Shown here piece by piece: positions 18,191 through 25,250 of a stretch of 64,000 nt of DNA. The notes under the pieces are model-generated. The model searched no databases and was not told the DNA's origin. It saw nothing but the letters and a program-made list of their open reading frames with translations. The stretch comes from Bradyrhizobium sp. Gha (GTDB lineage: Bacteria; Pseudomonadota; Alphaproteobacteria; Rhizobiales; Xanthobacteraceae), in NCBI RefSeq assembly GCF_900113735.1, contig NZ_FOQM01000001.1:124001-188000 (forward strand). Reading direction: 5' to 3'. A program made the position numbers and the translations under genes. How positions within the stretch are numbered: position 1 is the stretch's first letter; each line of letters starts with the position of its first letter.

Positions 18191-18575
18191 GGAAGGGCCT
18201 CCCAACGATCAAAAACGCCTTCAGTGCCGAGAACGCCTTTGATTGCATTCATCAAAATGCAAGGCGCGGCACGCGCCCCGACCGACTGGCACGCCAGAAC
18301 CCAAGCCATGCCAATGGCTTGCGGTTCGGCCGGCGAGCCCCTTTTATCTCGCCGTCCTGCCGTCGTGGTCTCCCCGTCGCGGGATGCCGAAAGAGCCGCC
18401 GCGACTTGGCAACCAACTCGCGAAGCCCCCACTGCTTCCGCACGCTTGCGATAGCGATCGTTACCCGAAGGGCCGAGACACCTGAAGGGTGGCTCGGTGA
18501 GGAGCGAAGCGACGAGTAGAGCGCGGGCCGGAGGCATCGCCCATACGCCATCAGCTTGCGAACCCGCACACTTGA
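18191..18575. other. Candidate origin of transfer (oriT) interval upstream of the relaxase
   Basis: 385 bases with no supported gene, between the relaxase start and the transglycosylase stop. It holds a perfect hairpin AAGCCAT-GCCA-ATGGCTT at 18303-18320. About 33 bases further on it holds CGTCCTGC at 18353-18360, which resembles the YATCCTG/Y nick core of RP4- and VirD2-type origins with one difference. Placement next to a MOBP relaxase is typical. The nick position is inference and has no direct support here. Confidence 0.5.
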
Positions 18576-19469
18576 TCATTGCGATGCTCCCGAATCCGAT
18601 CGAGGGACGAACACGCCAATAGACCGGGGAACCATGGGCGAAACATCGGGCGCCATAATTGCGGTCGTGACACCGCTCGACGGCATGAGCGCCAGCAACC
18701 GATCTCGCGTTCTCATGGGATCGGATTGCGTGACGAATAGCGTTGCAGCTGCTGACGATTGTCCGCTGGACGACCAACGTGGCGGCAATTCGATGGCAAG
18801 CAGATTTGCAAGCTTTGCGACATAGGCTCGCGTCTCCTCTGGCAAAGAGCCGCCTGACAGATGCTCCTCATAGCGAGCTGGCCCCGCGTTGTACGCGGCA
18901 AACACGCCAGGCGAGCCATACCGATCGAGCAGTTCGCGCAAGTACGCCGTGCCGGCCAGAATATTGTCGTGCGGGTCGTAGGGGTCGTTTCCGAGACGGT
19001 AGCGCTCGCGCAGTTCCGCCCAAGTCGCCGGCATGATTTGCATCAGGCCCATTGCGCCTTTTGGGGACTTGGCATGCACGTCTCCAGCGCTTTCGATCTT
19101 GATGACCGAACCGATCCAGTTCATCGGAATTGCAAAACGCTTGGAGGCATCGTCGGCGAAAGCTGCAAATGGATTGCTTGCCTGAGGAATCGCTTGAGCT
19201 AACGCCGATCCACTCTCGGCTAGTGCAGCACTGTCCGACGCAGCGAGAATAAACAGCAGCGGCACGACAGCCCAAACACGCACGCCCGACCGAACCAAGC
19301 ATGCCGTCGTGCTCGCGCCCGTCCAGGGTAAAGCTGCTTCGCGCCGGCCATGGGGCCGCCCTGGACTGCCGCGGCGCGCGTCGGCCCTGCAAGCGTTGGT
19401 CGGGACGGAGGAATGGTCCCGCGATCGATCGAACAGAGGAATAGCGGGACAAGAGCGTGGAACACGCAC
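18576..19469 (-). CDS. Lytic transglycosylase (SLT family), conjugation-associated
   Basis: Up to 297 residues. The SLT domain is clear: IGSVIKIESAGDVHAKSPKGAMGLMQIMPATWAEL contains the catalytic Glu and GLMQIMP, followed by NILAGTAYLRELLDRYG and FAAYNAGPARYE. It would open the peptidoglycan locally for the T4SS. I chose GTG at 19469: GGAGGAG stands 6 bases upstream and it follows the traF stop by two bases. A later internal start just before the hydrophobic segment (VWAVVPLLFILAAS) would give a simple signal peptide, so the N-terminus is uncertain. Confidence 0.88.
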   Translation of the reverse strand: MRVPRSCPAIPLFDRSRDHSSVPTNACRADARRGSPGRPHGRREAALPWTGASTTACLVRSGVRVWAVVPLLFILAASDSAALAESGSALAQAIPQASNPFAAFADDASKRFAIPMNWIGSVIKIESAGDVHAKSPKGAMGLMQIMPATWAELRERYRLGNDPYDPHDNILAGTAYLRELLDRYGSPGVFAAYNAGPARYEEHLSGGSLPEETRAYVAKLANLLAIELPPRWSSSGQSSAAATLFVTQSDPMRTRDRLLALMPSSGVTTAIMAPDVSPMVPRSIGVFVPRSDSGASQ

Positions 19470-19471
19470 GA

Positions 19472-19984
19472 TTACTCCTCCCACGTCCACACGGGCAGCG
19501 CACGGCCGATCACCGCGGAGGCCGGCACGAATCCAAAATACCTGCCATCGAGAGAGTCGTCCGATTGCCAGTTCATCAGAAACAGCTCGCCGTCGCCGAC
19601 GACGCGGCAGCCCTGCCATTTCGGCAGTGGCCGGCCGCGTCCGTCGCGGTCTCTTGCCTCACCCACCGCAACATTATCGACGGAAATCGTGAGCCCGCTT
19701 CTGCAGACCGTCTGCCCTGGCAGCGCCAGGATCCGCTTCAGCATGGGGACGCCGACCGGCAGATACCCGTTCAAATCGAGGAAGGTCGCCAGCGGCTCCG
19801 GCGGCTGCACGGCGACAAGCTCGGTGACATGGAAGTGCCTGGCCGGTCGTAAGCTGTATAGACCGATCGGCACGCTCGCGGATGCGTTCCAGATGTAAAG
19901 AGGAAGCGGCTCCAGCACGATCGTCGCGATGAGTGCAGCAGCGACCCCAATCGTCACGGCCAGCATCATTGGGCGGCCCGTCAT
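19472..19984 (-). CDS. traF: TraF-like S26 family conjugal signal peptidase
   Basis: 170 residues. An N-terminal membrane helix is followed by the catalytic Ser in SASVPIGLY (Ser about 37) and the general-base Lys in MLKRILALPGQ (Lys about 83), then NWQSDDSLDGRYFGFVPASAVIGRALPVW, the S26 C-terminal pattern. In RP4, TraF matures and cyclises the TrbC pilin, and that role is likely here. The ATG overlaps the DUF2840 stop by four bases. Confidence 0.93.
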   Translation of the reverse strand: MTGRPMMLAVTIGVAAALIATIVLEPLPLYIWNASASVPIGLYSLRPARHFHVTELVAVQPPEPLATFLDLNGYLPVGVPMLKRILALPGQTVCRSGLTISVDNVAVGEARDRDGRGRPLPKWQGCRVVGDGELFLMNWQSDDSLDGRYFGFVPASAVIGRALPVWTWEE

Positions 19985-20445
19985 CGCATCACCTTTTGGC
20001 GATGAAGCCAGGCCTGATGGCGCGCTTTCGTATACGGGCGCGGGTTTTCGTTGACGGACAGGCGGTTATGAACGTGATGCCAATGATCAGGCGCGACATC
20101 AGCTGGATCGATGCCCAGCGCCTCAACGGCATCGATCATTTGCAGCACTCGTTCGACCTTCGGCCAGCCGGAGAGACGCAGCAAAATCTCTCCACCGGGT
20201 GTCACATAAGGGACGGTCGAGCAGCGCTGTCCCGGAGCGACTGCGCGCAAGATGTCGATCCGCGAAATGATCGTGCCAAAGTCGTTGGAGGTCCATCGGA
20301 CGAAGGCAAACATGCTGCCGGGCGCAAATGACAGGACACGCCGGTGACGATCGATCTTCCGTTCCTCGACAACGCGACCGAAACGAACGCGGTTTTCGAT
20401 CCGCTTCTCGAGCCACAACACTTCCACTTCCGTGAGATCGCTCAT
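19981..20445 (-). CDS. DUF2840 family protein
   Basis: 154 residues beginning MSDLTEVEVLWLEKRIENRVRFG and containing FVRWTSNDFGTI.SRIDILRA and IDPADVAPDHWHHVHNRLSVNENPRPYT, as in DUF2840 proteins that precede traF in rhizobial ICEs. The function is not known. It is translationally coupled to traF. In related elements a parA gene commonly lies just upstream; here that place holds only about 290 noncoding bases. Confidence 0.85.
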   Translation of the reverse strand: MSDLTEVEVLWLEKRIENRVRFGRVVEERKIDRHRRVLSFAPGSMFAFVRWTSNDFGTIISRIDILRAVAPGQRCSTVPYVTPGGEILLRLSGWPKVERVLQMIDAVEALGIDPADVAPDHWHHVHNRLSVNENPRPYTKARHQAWLHRQKVMR

Positions 20446-20664
20446 GCGGCGGCACCCCGACGCTGGAGCTGGCGGCCGTGAGCTTGGGGCTCGGTCGAGA
20501 GTATGTTTGGACTGCAAAGGCAGGCTGGCCTGTCCGACTGCCGTTGCCGAGCGCCGCCAACGCGGCTTGTGGTCTGGTCCGTTAGAAGAAATCCGAAGGA
20601 TTTCTGGTTAGTAAAGTTAGAGCAGCTGAAAAGCGCGGAGAAACAGGCTCTTAAGTCCGATACC

Positions 20665-20729
20665 GGTCCCCGATAGCACGAGGGTCGGGTCCCCGATAGC
20701 ACGAGGGTAGCGGTCCCCGATAGCACGAG
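20665..20729. repeat. Three iteron-like direct repeats next to repA
   Basis: The 18-mer GGTCCCCGATAGCACGAG occurs at 20665-20682, 20688-20705 and 20712-20729, identical in all three, with starts spaced 23 and 24 bases apart. This is about two helix turns, typical of initiator-bound iterons. They lie immediately downstream of the repA-like gene stop at 20735. They are a candidate replication origin or an incompatibility/copy-control site of the ICE. The adjoining 20446-20664 shows no gene I can support. Confidence 0.8.
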
Positions 20730-20734
20730 CTGAT

Positions 20735-21616
20735 TCACAGGTTGTCCTCCGAATTTGGAATGAGACCGCGCCGGCGCAGGCGTGCCGTTAAGGGATCGAC
20801 AGGCCGAGGCGCGAAGTTCAACCGCTCGGCACCGTTCGGGTCGCGTGTGAGCACGAGCTGATAACCGGGCAACGTCTGACGCTGGACGATCTGACGTACG
20901 TCGTAAGCAAAATGCTTGAGCGGCGAGACGATGCCGGACTTGGCATGAAGGTGCACAAGATCAAAACTCCAGCCGCCGTCCTGCCGACCTCCGTGCTTGC
21001 GCACAAGACGATAAAGCCAGCGCTCAAGCCCGCCCGTGAGCTCGAAATAGGCGCGGTCGATCGTCAGTACGAGCGCGTCGTCGATTACACCGGCATAAAA
21101 CCAATCCGGCAGGATCAGCTCGATCCCAATTGGGCGACCATTTGCATCGGCCGTCTCCTTCCATTCGTTGATCCAGGAGAAGCGGTGTCGCCGTCGTTCC
21201 GTCGGCTGGCGGATCGACGTCAGCACGGTCGTTGACTGAAGTCTGTCGAGACCAGCCTTCAGCCGGTCATAGTCACGTGCGCTGGTGCCGCGGCCCACGA
21301 ACGTCAAAATCTCGTAAGGCGTTGCAGCCATCAAGCGCGACGTCTTCAATCCTGCGTCACGGGCTTCGACGATCTGCGACGCGGCCCAGATCAGAACGTC
21401 CGCATCCCAGATGGTCGCCATGCCGTGTTCCGGCACCGCTTCGACACGAATTGCGATCGCACCCGCGCGGAAATCGATCGGCACGATCCGCTTAGTCTTT
21501 GCAAGCGAGAAGAACGGATAGGCCATCAGATCCTGCGCGTCGCGCGGCGCAAGATCGCCTGGAAGCGCTCGAAAGAGCTCAAGCTGGTCGCGCTCGGAAT
21601 GGTGTTTGCGCCGCAT
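20735..21616 (-). CDS. repA: Replication initiator protein A (RepA/TrfA-like)
   Basis: About 293 residues, rich in winged-helix features: LMAYPFFSLAKTKRIVPIDF, ATIWDADVLIWAASQIVEA, YDRLKAGLDRLQSTTVLTSIR, FSWINEWKE, and SPLKHFAYDVRQIVQRQTLPGYQL. This matches the replication initiator A family on rhizobial plasmids and ICEs. It would bind iterons and start replication of the excised circle. ATG at 21616 is preferred; the frame remains open to 21661. Its C-terminus lies within 6 bases of the iteron cluster, which favours a functional link. Confidence 0.88.
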   Translation of the reverse strand: MRRKHHSERDQLELFRALPGDLAPRDAQDLMAYPFFSLAKTKRIVPIDFRAGAIAIRVEAVPEHGMATIWDADVLIWAASQIVEARDAGLKTSRLMAATPYEILTFVGRGTSARDYDRLKAGLDRLQSTTVLTSIRQPTERRRHRFSWINEWKETADANGRPIGIELILPDWFYAGVIDDALVLTIDRAYFELTGGLERWLYRLVRKHGGRQDGGWSFDLVHLHAKSGIVSPLKHFAYDVRQIVQRQTLPGYQLVLTRDPNGAERLNFAPRPVDPLTARLRRRGLIPNSEDNL

Positions 21617-21638
21617 GGTCACTGCTCTCACGCGGCAA

Positions 21639-21920
21639 TCAGCGACGTTCCTGGCCTGCATAAGGACGCAGCGCCGGATGCTTCTTGGCCGGCAGCACGG
21701 TCCCCTTGCCGGGATCGGAGGTCGATGTTTTGGCGCCCCGGTCGGCCCATGCTTTCAGGTCATCGACGGCGTAAACGACCCGTCCGCCAATCTTCCGATA
21801 TATCGGTCCCGTCCCGTATGTGCGGTGCTTCTCCAGCGTGCGACCGGACAGGCCAAGATAACGCGCGGCCTCCGGTGTACGCAGGAAGCGCGGGGGAAGA
21901 CCGGCCATCGGATCGGGCAT
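21639..21920 (-). CDS. rdfS: AlpA/excisionase-family HTH protein, RdfS-like recombination directionality factor
   Basis: 93 residues. The MerR-like HTH_17 pattern is clear: PRFLRTPEAARYLGLSGRTLEKHRTYGTGPIYRKIGGRVVYAVDDLKAWADRG. The start ATG 21920 has GGAG 9 bases upstream. In the Mesorhizobium island ICEMlSymR7A the excisionase of this type (RdfS) lies close to the DNA-transfer genes and is switched on by FseA. Here an fseA homologue lies directly upstream and the transfer genes downstream, so RdfS function is the best call. The integrase it would assist is not in the window. Confidence 0.85.
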   Translation of the reverse strand: MPDPMAGLPPRFLRTPEAARYLGLSGRTLEKHRTYGTGPIYRKIGGRVVYAVDDLKAWADRGAKTSTSDPGKGTVLPAKKHPALRPYAGQERR

Positions 21921-22053
21921 TTGAGAACTCCAGGAGGACAGCGCACTACGCTTGGCTAGGCCGGCGTGTGTGCGGTCATCATGGAGGAGCAGGATCTCGG
22001 AGGGGGATGCCGAATATGGAGGGTACGGTTTTCGGCACCCCTTGGGGACTGCG

Positions 22054-22825
22054 CTATTCGTCCCTGCGCCCGGGCCGCAGGAGTTTGCGGTAACCACCGC
22101 GCATCAATGCGAGGCCGCCTTGCACCAAGCGAACCGTTCGATTGCGCAGATCATGGGTTTTCCAGGCACGATCGGGGATTCGCTTTTTTCCGAACAGCGC
22201 TTCGGCGATAACGCGATAACTGCCGCCGGCGCTATGCGCATCGAGCGCGCGGATCGCGGCGCTCAGACGTTCGCGCCGCTGTATGGATAGTGTGTGAAAT
22301 GCCGGCCCTGGCGCGCGTCCATTCATCGCGCGCCACAGCCGGCGGGCTGCATACGCACGCGCGTCGAAATCGCCGTCAAACGGCAGTTCGGCCGCATATG
22401 ACGCGCCGAGCACCGGCGGCTCTTTGGACCAAACACGGTGATCTACCGCACCGATACGCAGCACGGCATGCCAGCCGTCGACAGCGCGGCGCACCTCGCC
22501 AGCTGTAAGGTCGATCAGTGGCTGAGACGGCGCCCTGCCGTCGTCGGCCATTGCGACCTTGACCGGAACGACCGCCGCTAAAACCTCAGGCGCCCAAAAG
22601 ATCGTCTGCTCGTCGAAGGACCTCTGCAGGTCATGGGCGAAAGCAGAGGCCCCACCTCCTCCTGAACTCTGGTGTCACTTCGCCGTTCGGACTGTTGGCA
22701 ATCATCACCTCGTACTCGCGTCGATAGTCCGCGTTACGGCGAAGACATTCCCAGGCGATGTCGGTGATTTCAGCTTCTTGTAGGCTCTTGTAGGATTCCG
22801 GCGACCGCCAGTCGAATTCAGGCAT
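22054..22825 (-). CDS. fseA: FseA-like excision activator (DUF6499 + DUF2285) made by apparent +1 frameshifting
   Basis: The first frame (ATG 22825 to TGA 22631, 64 residues) is a DUF6499 domain: MPEFDWRSPESYKSL, ITDIAWECLRRNADYRREYEVM, FRRRWGLCF. The second frame continues as AHDLQRSFDEQTIFWAPEVL and then a DUF2285 domain ending RGGYRKLLRPGRRDE at 22054. Reading on after a +1 slip at TTTC (22642-22639) joins them into about 256 residues. In ICEMlSymR7A msi172 and msi171 are fused in just this way: tRNA-Phe slips from UUU to UUC, giving FseA, the activator of rdfS. The second frame has no convincing start of its own. I therefore call this one recoded gene and not a broken one. Confidence 0.85.
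22639..22642 (-). promoter_or_regulatory. Programmed +1 ribosomal frameshift site (UUU-C) in fseA
   Basis: On the - strand the zero frame reads TGC TTT CGC CCA TGA. Slipping one base on Phe gives TTC GCC CAT GAC, which opens the DUF2285 frame. The terminator of the short product (TGA 22633-22631) follows three codons after the slip. This is the arrangement reported for msi172-msi171. The match of codon, tRNA and direction is seen directly; activity is inferred. Confidence 0.8.
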
Positions 22826-22908
22826 TGCTTCCGCCCCATTGCACGCTGCTAACAACGATTGCGTCGCAATAGGTATGAACGAGGCGGTTGTAGGAAGACC
22901 CTAGTTTG

Positions 22909-22922
22909 GCACCACGTGGTGC
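22909..22922. promoter_or_regulatory. 14-bp perfect palindrome upstream of fseA, candidate regulator site
   Basis: GCACCACGTGGTGC is a perfect palindrome 84-97 bases upstream of the fseA start, in the gap to the qseM-like gene. A second inverted repeat (ACCGG...CCGGT, 22923-22940) adjoins it. LuxR/TraR sites are dyads of about 18-20 bp, so this could be a TraR box or the site of another dimeric regulator. The role is inferred only from symmetry and position. Confidence 0.45.
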
Positions 22923-22990
22923 ACCGGAATGACCACCGGTTAGCAGAAGAAAATAGTTCTGCCCGCAAGAGACCAGCCGGTAATCTTGTT

Positions 22991-23263
22991 CTATTTCGAG
23001 CCGGTGCCGCGTAGTAGGTGGCCCTGCTCAGTCACCCATTTGGCGCGCGCGAGATGACTCTGATATGCGCTTCGCGCACGGTCCGGCTCTCGCACCGGAT
23101 CGATATGCAGCACCAATCGAGCGACTTCCATCCAGTCAGCCCCTTCGCTATCGGCCTGCAGAAGGCGCATGTACGTCACCACATGCTGCTCATCGTAGAC
23201 AGTGAGAATTTGATCTGCAGGCGCAGCGTCGGCGACGTCTGGGTCGAGCGGCGGCTTCCTCAT
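22991..23263 (-). CDS. qseM: QseM-like DUF2285 antiactivator
   Basis: 90 residues comprising one DUF2285 unit: LTVYDEQHVVTYMRLLQADSEGADWMEVARLVLHIDP, then RARSAYQSHLARAKWVTEQGHLLRG. In ICEMlSymR7A the small DUF2285 protein QseM binds and blocks both TraR and FseA, keeping transfer off in most cells. Size, fold, the adjacent fseA and the divergent XRE gene all match that arrangement. The identification is by domain and synteny. Confidence 0.85.
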   Translation of the reverse strand: MRKPPLDPDVADAAPADQILTVYDEQHVVTYMRLLQADSEGADWMEVARLVLHIDPVREPDRARSAYQSHLARAKWVTEQGHLLRGTGSK

Positions 23264-23409
23264 AAGACTCCACGCCTTAGTTTAGACAATTTCTAACACG
23301 CGGGCAGCAAGGAGCAGAAGCGCCAAAATCTTCGCGGGAGCCGTCCGGATAGCGTTTTGTCGAGAATACTCCGTGGTGAAATACTCTTCAAGGACATGCC
23401 CTCTCGCGT
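23264..23409. promoter_or_regulatory. Divergent qseM-qseC promoter and operator region
   Basis: 146 bases between divergent genes. Near qseM is an inverted repeat TTAGA-CAATT-TCTAA (23282-23296). Near qseC are two direct repeats AATACTC at 23365-23371 and 23380-23386, 15 bases apart. In ICEMlSymR7A QseC controls qseM and its own gene from sites in the equivalent gap, so these are candidate operators. No promoter boxes could be assigned with confidence. Confidence 0.5.
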
Positions 23410-23658
23410 ATGGATATACGCGAGATACTTGCAATCAATTTGCGGAAGCTCCGGCAGGCCCGTGGTCTGTCACAGGAGGAATTGGCTCATCGTGCTGAAA
23501 TTGACCGCACTTATATCAGCGCACTTGAGCGAAGCGTTTATGCGGCTGGTATCGACGTTGTCGATCGGCTCGCGCGCAGCCTGGGTGTCGAGGCCTCCGA
23601 CCTGCTCACCCGCCCGCCCACAAGCACCAAGAAAAAGACTCGGGGGCAGGCCGACTGA
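23410..23658 (+). CDS. qseC: QseC-like XRE-family repressor
   Basis: 82 residues. An XRE helix-turn-helix covers nearly the whole protein (LRKLRQARGLSQEELAHRAEIDRTYISALERSVYAAGIDVVDRLARSLGV), followed by a basic Lys/Arg-rich tail. The gene is divergent from the qseM-like gene, as for QseC of ICEMlSymR7A, which sets the on/off balance of QseM and hence of excision. The function is by synteny. Confidence 0.85.
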   Translation: MDIREILAINLRKLRQARGLSQEELAHRAEIDRTYISALERSVYAAGIDVVDRLARSLGVEASDLLTRPPTSTKKKTRGQAD

Positions 23659-23719
23659 TTGATGTCGAGCCGCTCGATCGGGCGGCCGGTGCGCGCTTAC
23701 TGATGCCTGGAAGAATGAG

Positions 23720-23749
23720 AAGCCCCGCCCGGCGGACCGGACGGGGCTT
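23720..23749. terminator. Hairpin between convergent qseC and DUF736 genes
   Basis: AAGCCCCG and CGGGGCTT form a perfect 8-bp GC-rich stem around a 14-base loop that can itself pair further (CCGG elements). It sits between two convergent stops, as expected for a shared terminator. On the - strand a T-containing stretch follows; on the + strand there is no clear T-run. Confidence 0.6.
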
Positions 23750-23761
23750 GGTGGAGTGGCC

Positions 23762-24082
23762 CTACTCGCCAGTCTTGCGCGCCCGCGACCAGAGCAGGGT
23801 GTAACCTTCGCCGCCTTCGTCGTCGAACAGGTTCGCGTAGATCGGCGCGTTGAAGGAGGGATCGTCGAGCTTGAGCGAGAGGTAGTCGCGGCCCTCTTCG
23901 GAGCGCTTCGACCAAGCGGCCCCGATCTCGGCTCGGCCCACGTAGATCCGGTGGCTCGGAGCGTTCTCACTGGATCGGGTGGTCTCGGCGACGATGCGGA
24001 CGCCCTTGGCCTTCAGGCTCAGGGTCACGATCTCGCCCTGGAATTCGTTCCCGACCTTCTTGAAAGAACCGATGTTAGCCAT
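23762..24082 (-). CDS. DUF736 family protein
   Basis: 106 residues starting MANIGSFKKVGNEFQGEIVTLSLKAKGVRIV and ending with the DUF736 block DYLSLKLDDPSFNAPIYANLFDDEGGEGYTLLWSR. DUF736 is a small beta-rich family almost always carried by rhizobial plasmids and ICEs; its function is unknown. ATG 24082 has GGAG upstream. The gene is preceded by a long noncoding leader with a strong inverted repeat. Confidence 0.9.
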   Translation of the reverse strand: MANIGSFKKVGNEFQGEIVTLSLKAKGVRIVAETTRSSENAPSHRIYVGRAEIGAAWSKRSEEGRDYLSLKLDDPSFNAPIYANLFDDEGGEGYTLLWSRARKTGE

Positions 24083-24660
24083 GTCACTTCTCCTGTTGTG
24101 TTTCGAGCCCGCGACCACCGCGGCCTCGATGGCGATCTAGGGCCGAGGACGATCGGCGACGCACCCGCTCGGGCCGGAGCGTAGCGGAGGACGCCGTTGT
24201 GGCGACTTTCTTGTCTCGCGAGGAATGGGCGAAGCCCAGGGGAAGAAAGTTGCATCAACGGCGTTGCGGTTCAGACGATCGAGGCGAAGCCGGTCTTCGG
24301 CCAGATCAAGCCATCAACGAGGCCACGTGCGTCCGCGTGCTGAACCACAATCTTACGGAGAAGCGTGACTATCTCGGTTTTGATGAACAAGAGGTGGGTA
24401 CGATTCAGCGCGGAAAGAGAAACAATCTCCTGCAAAGGGCGGCATCGTCTCCCAAGAACCGATCGAGATAAGATCGCTCTGCCGCGGCTGCGTGGGCCAA
24501 ACCGCATGTCGGCAGCTTGATCGAGGGGTTCCGAGCAGGACGAGCTCTCCGCGCTCAGGTTTCGATCATCTCGCGCTCACCGCGCCGATCTAACGCACAC
24601 CTGTCCGACGATGAAAGCGGAAAAGGTCGTCCCCTCGGGCCGTGTGGCCGCAAGAACTGG
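24083..24660. other. Noncoding interval with a two-armed inverted repeat
   Basis: 578 bases upstream of DUF736 with no supported gene. ACGCCGTTG at 24191-24199 pairs with CAACGGCGT at 24256-24264. Inside, ACTTTCTT (24205-24212) pairs with AAGAAAGT (24243-24250), giving a long interrupted stem. Its outer part (GCGACCACCGCGGCC..GATGGCGATC and GGCCGGAGCGTAGCGGAGGA) resembles the leader upstream of the DUF2493 gene. A shared structured leader or attenuator is possible. I see nothing else in the interval. Confidence 0.5.
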
Positions 24661-25110
24661 TTAGGACGGGTTCTCCACCAACCCGGCCGGCCCGAACGGG
24701 CCGGTCTTCGCCAAAACCATCAAACGCGTCCATGACGTAACGCCAATGCAAACTGCGCCGACGCAAGCGAAGACCTCACGCCAGGCCAGTGAAGGCACTC
24801 CGATCTGGGACAGGGCGAACACCACATGATAGCCGGCGACGGCGGCGGGAACAGCGAATGCTGTCGCGATCGCGATGCGCAAGGCCGAGGACCGAGTAAC
24901 TGCAAAGGCGACCTGACCAAGGACAAGCGTCAACGCGCCGCCGCCCGTTCCGAGAAGCAGCGCTCCGATGATGCCGGCACCGCTCTGAAACGCCGTCATC
25001 CCGATACTCAGTGCAACGAAAAACGGCAGGGCGTACACAGCGAGCGCAAAGATAGCCCAGCAGAACAAGCCAATGCCGAGTGTGTTGAGAACAAGCCCAA
25101 TAGCGAGCAT
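24661..25110 (-). CDS. Small polytopic membrane protein of the ICE core
   Basis: 149 residues with about four hydrophobic segments: MLAIGLVLNTLGIGLFCWAIF, LAVYALPFFVALSIGMTAF, GIIGALLLGTGGGALTLVLGQVAF and AIATAFAVPAAVAGYHVVFAL. No catalytic motif is seen. Similar unnamed membrane proteins occur between DUF2493 and DUF736 genes in rhizobial elements. I chose ATG 25110, with GGAG about 10 bases upstream; the longer open frame upstream overlaps the DUF2493 gene and has no support. Confidence 0.65.
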   Translation of the reverse strand: MLAIGLVLNTLGIGLFCWAIFALAVYALPFFVALSIGMTAFQSGAGIIGALLLGTGGGALTLVLGQVAFAVTRSSALRIAIATAFAVPAAVAGYHVVFALSQIGVPSLAWREVFACVGAVCIGVTSWTRLMVLAKTGPFGPAGLVENPS

Positions 25111-25250
25111 GGTGGTGGCTCCATGTGCATAGATGTACCAGTTGCGCCTTCCACCACCACCACGGCGCAACTCTGGATATGAGACCGAAACGAGGCGGAG
25201 TTGCGGCGTGAGCAATTTCGCCTCAAAGGCTTCAGTCGAGCAGACGGCGC

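Noticed and set aside
20665..20729. A CRISPR array in the repA-flanking repeats
   Set aside because: Only three 18-bp units with 5-6-base spacers and no cas genes. The geometry fits iterons.
22054..22855. fseA as a broken pseudogene
   Set aside because: The junction matches the known +1 UUU-to-UUC slip exactly, and both halves are well preserved, so recoding explains the split better than mutation.
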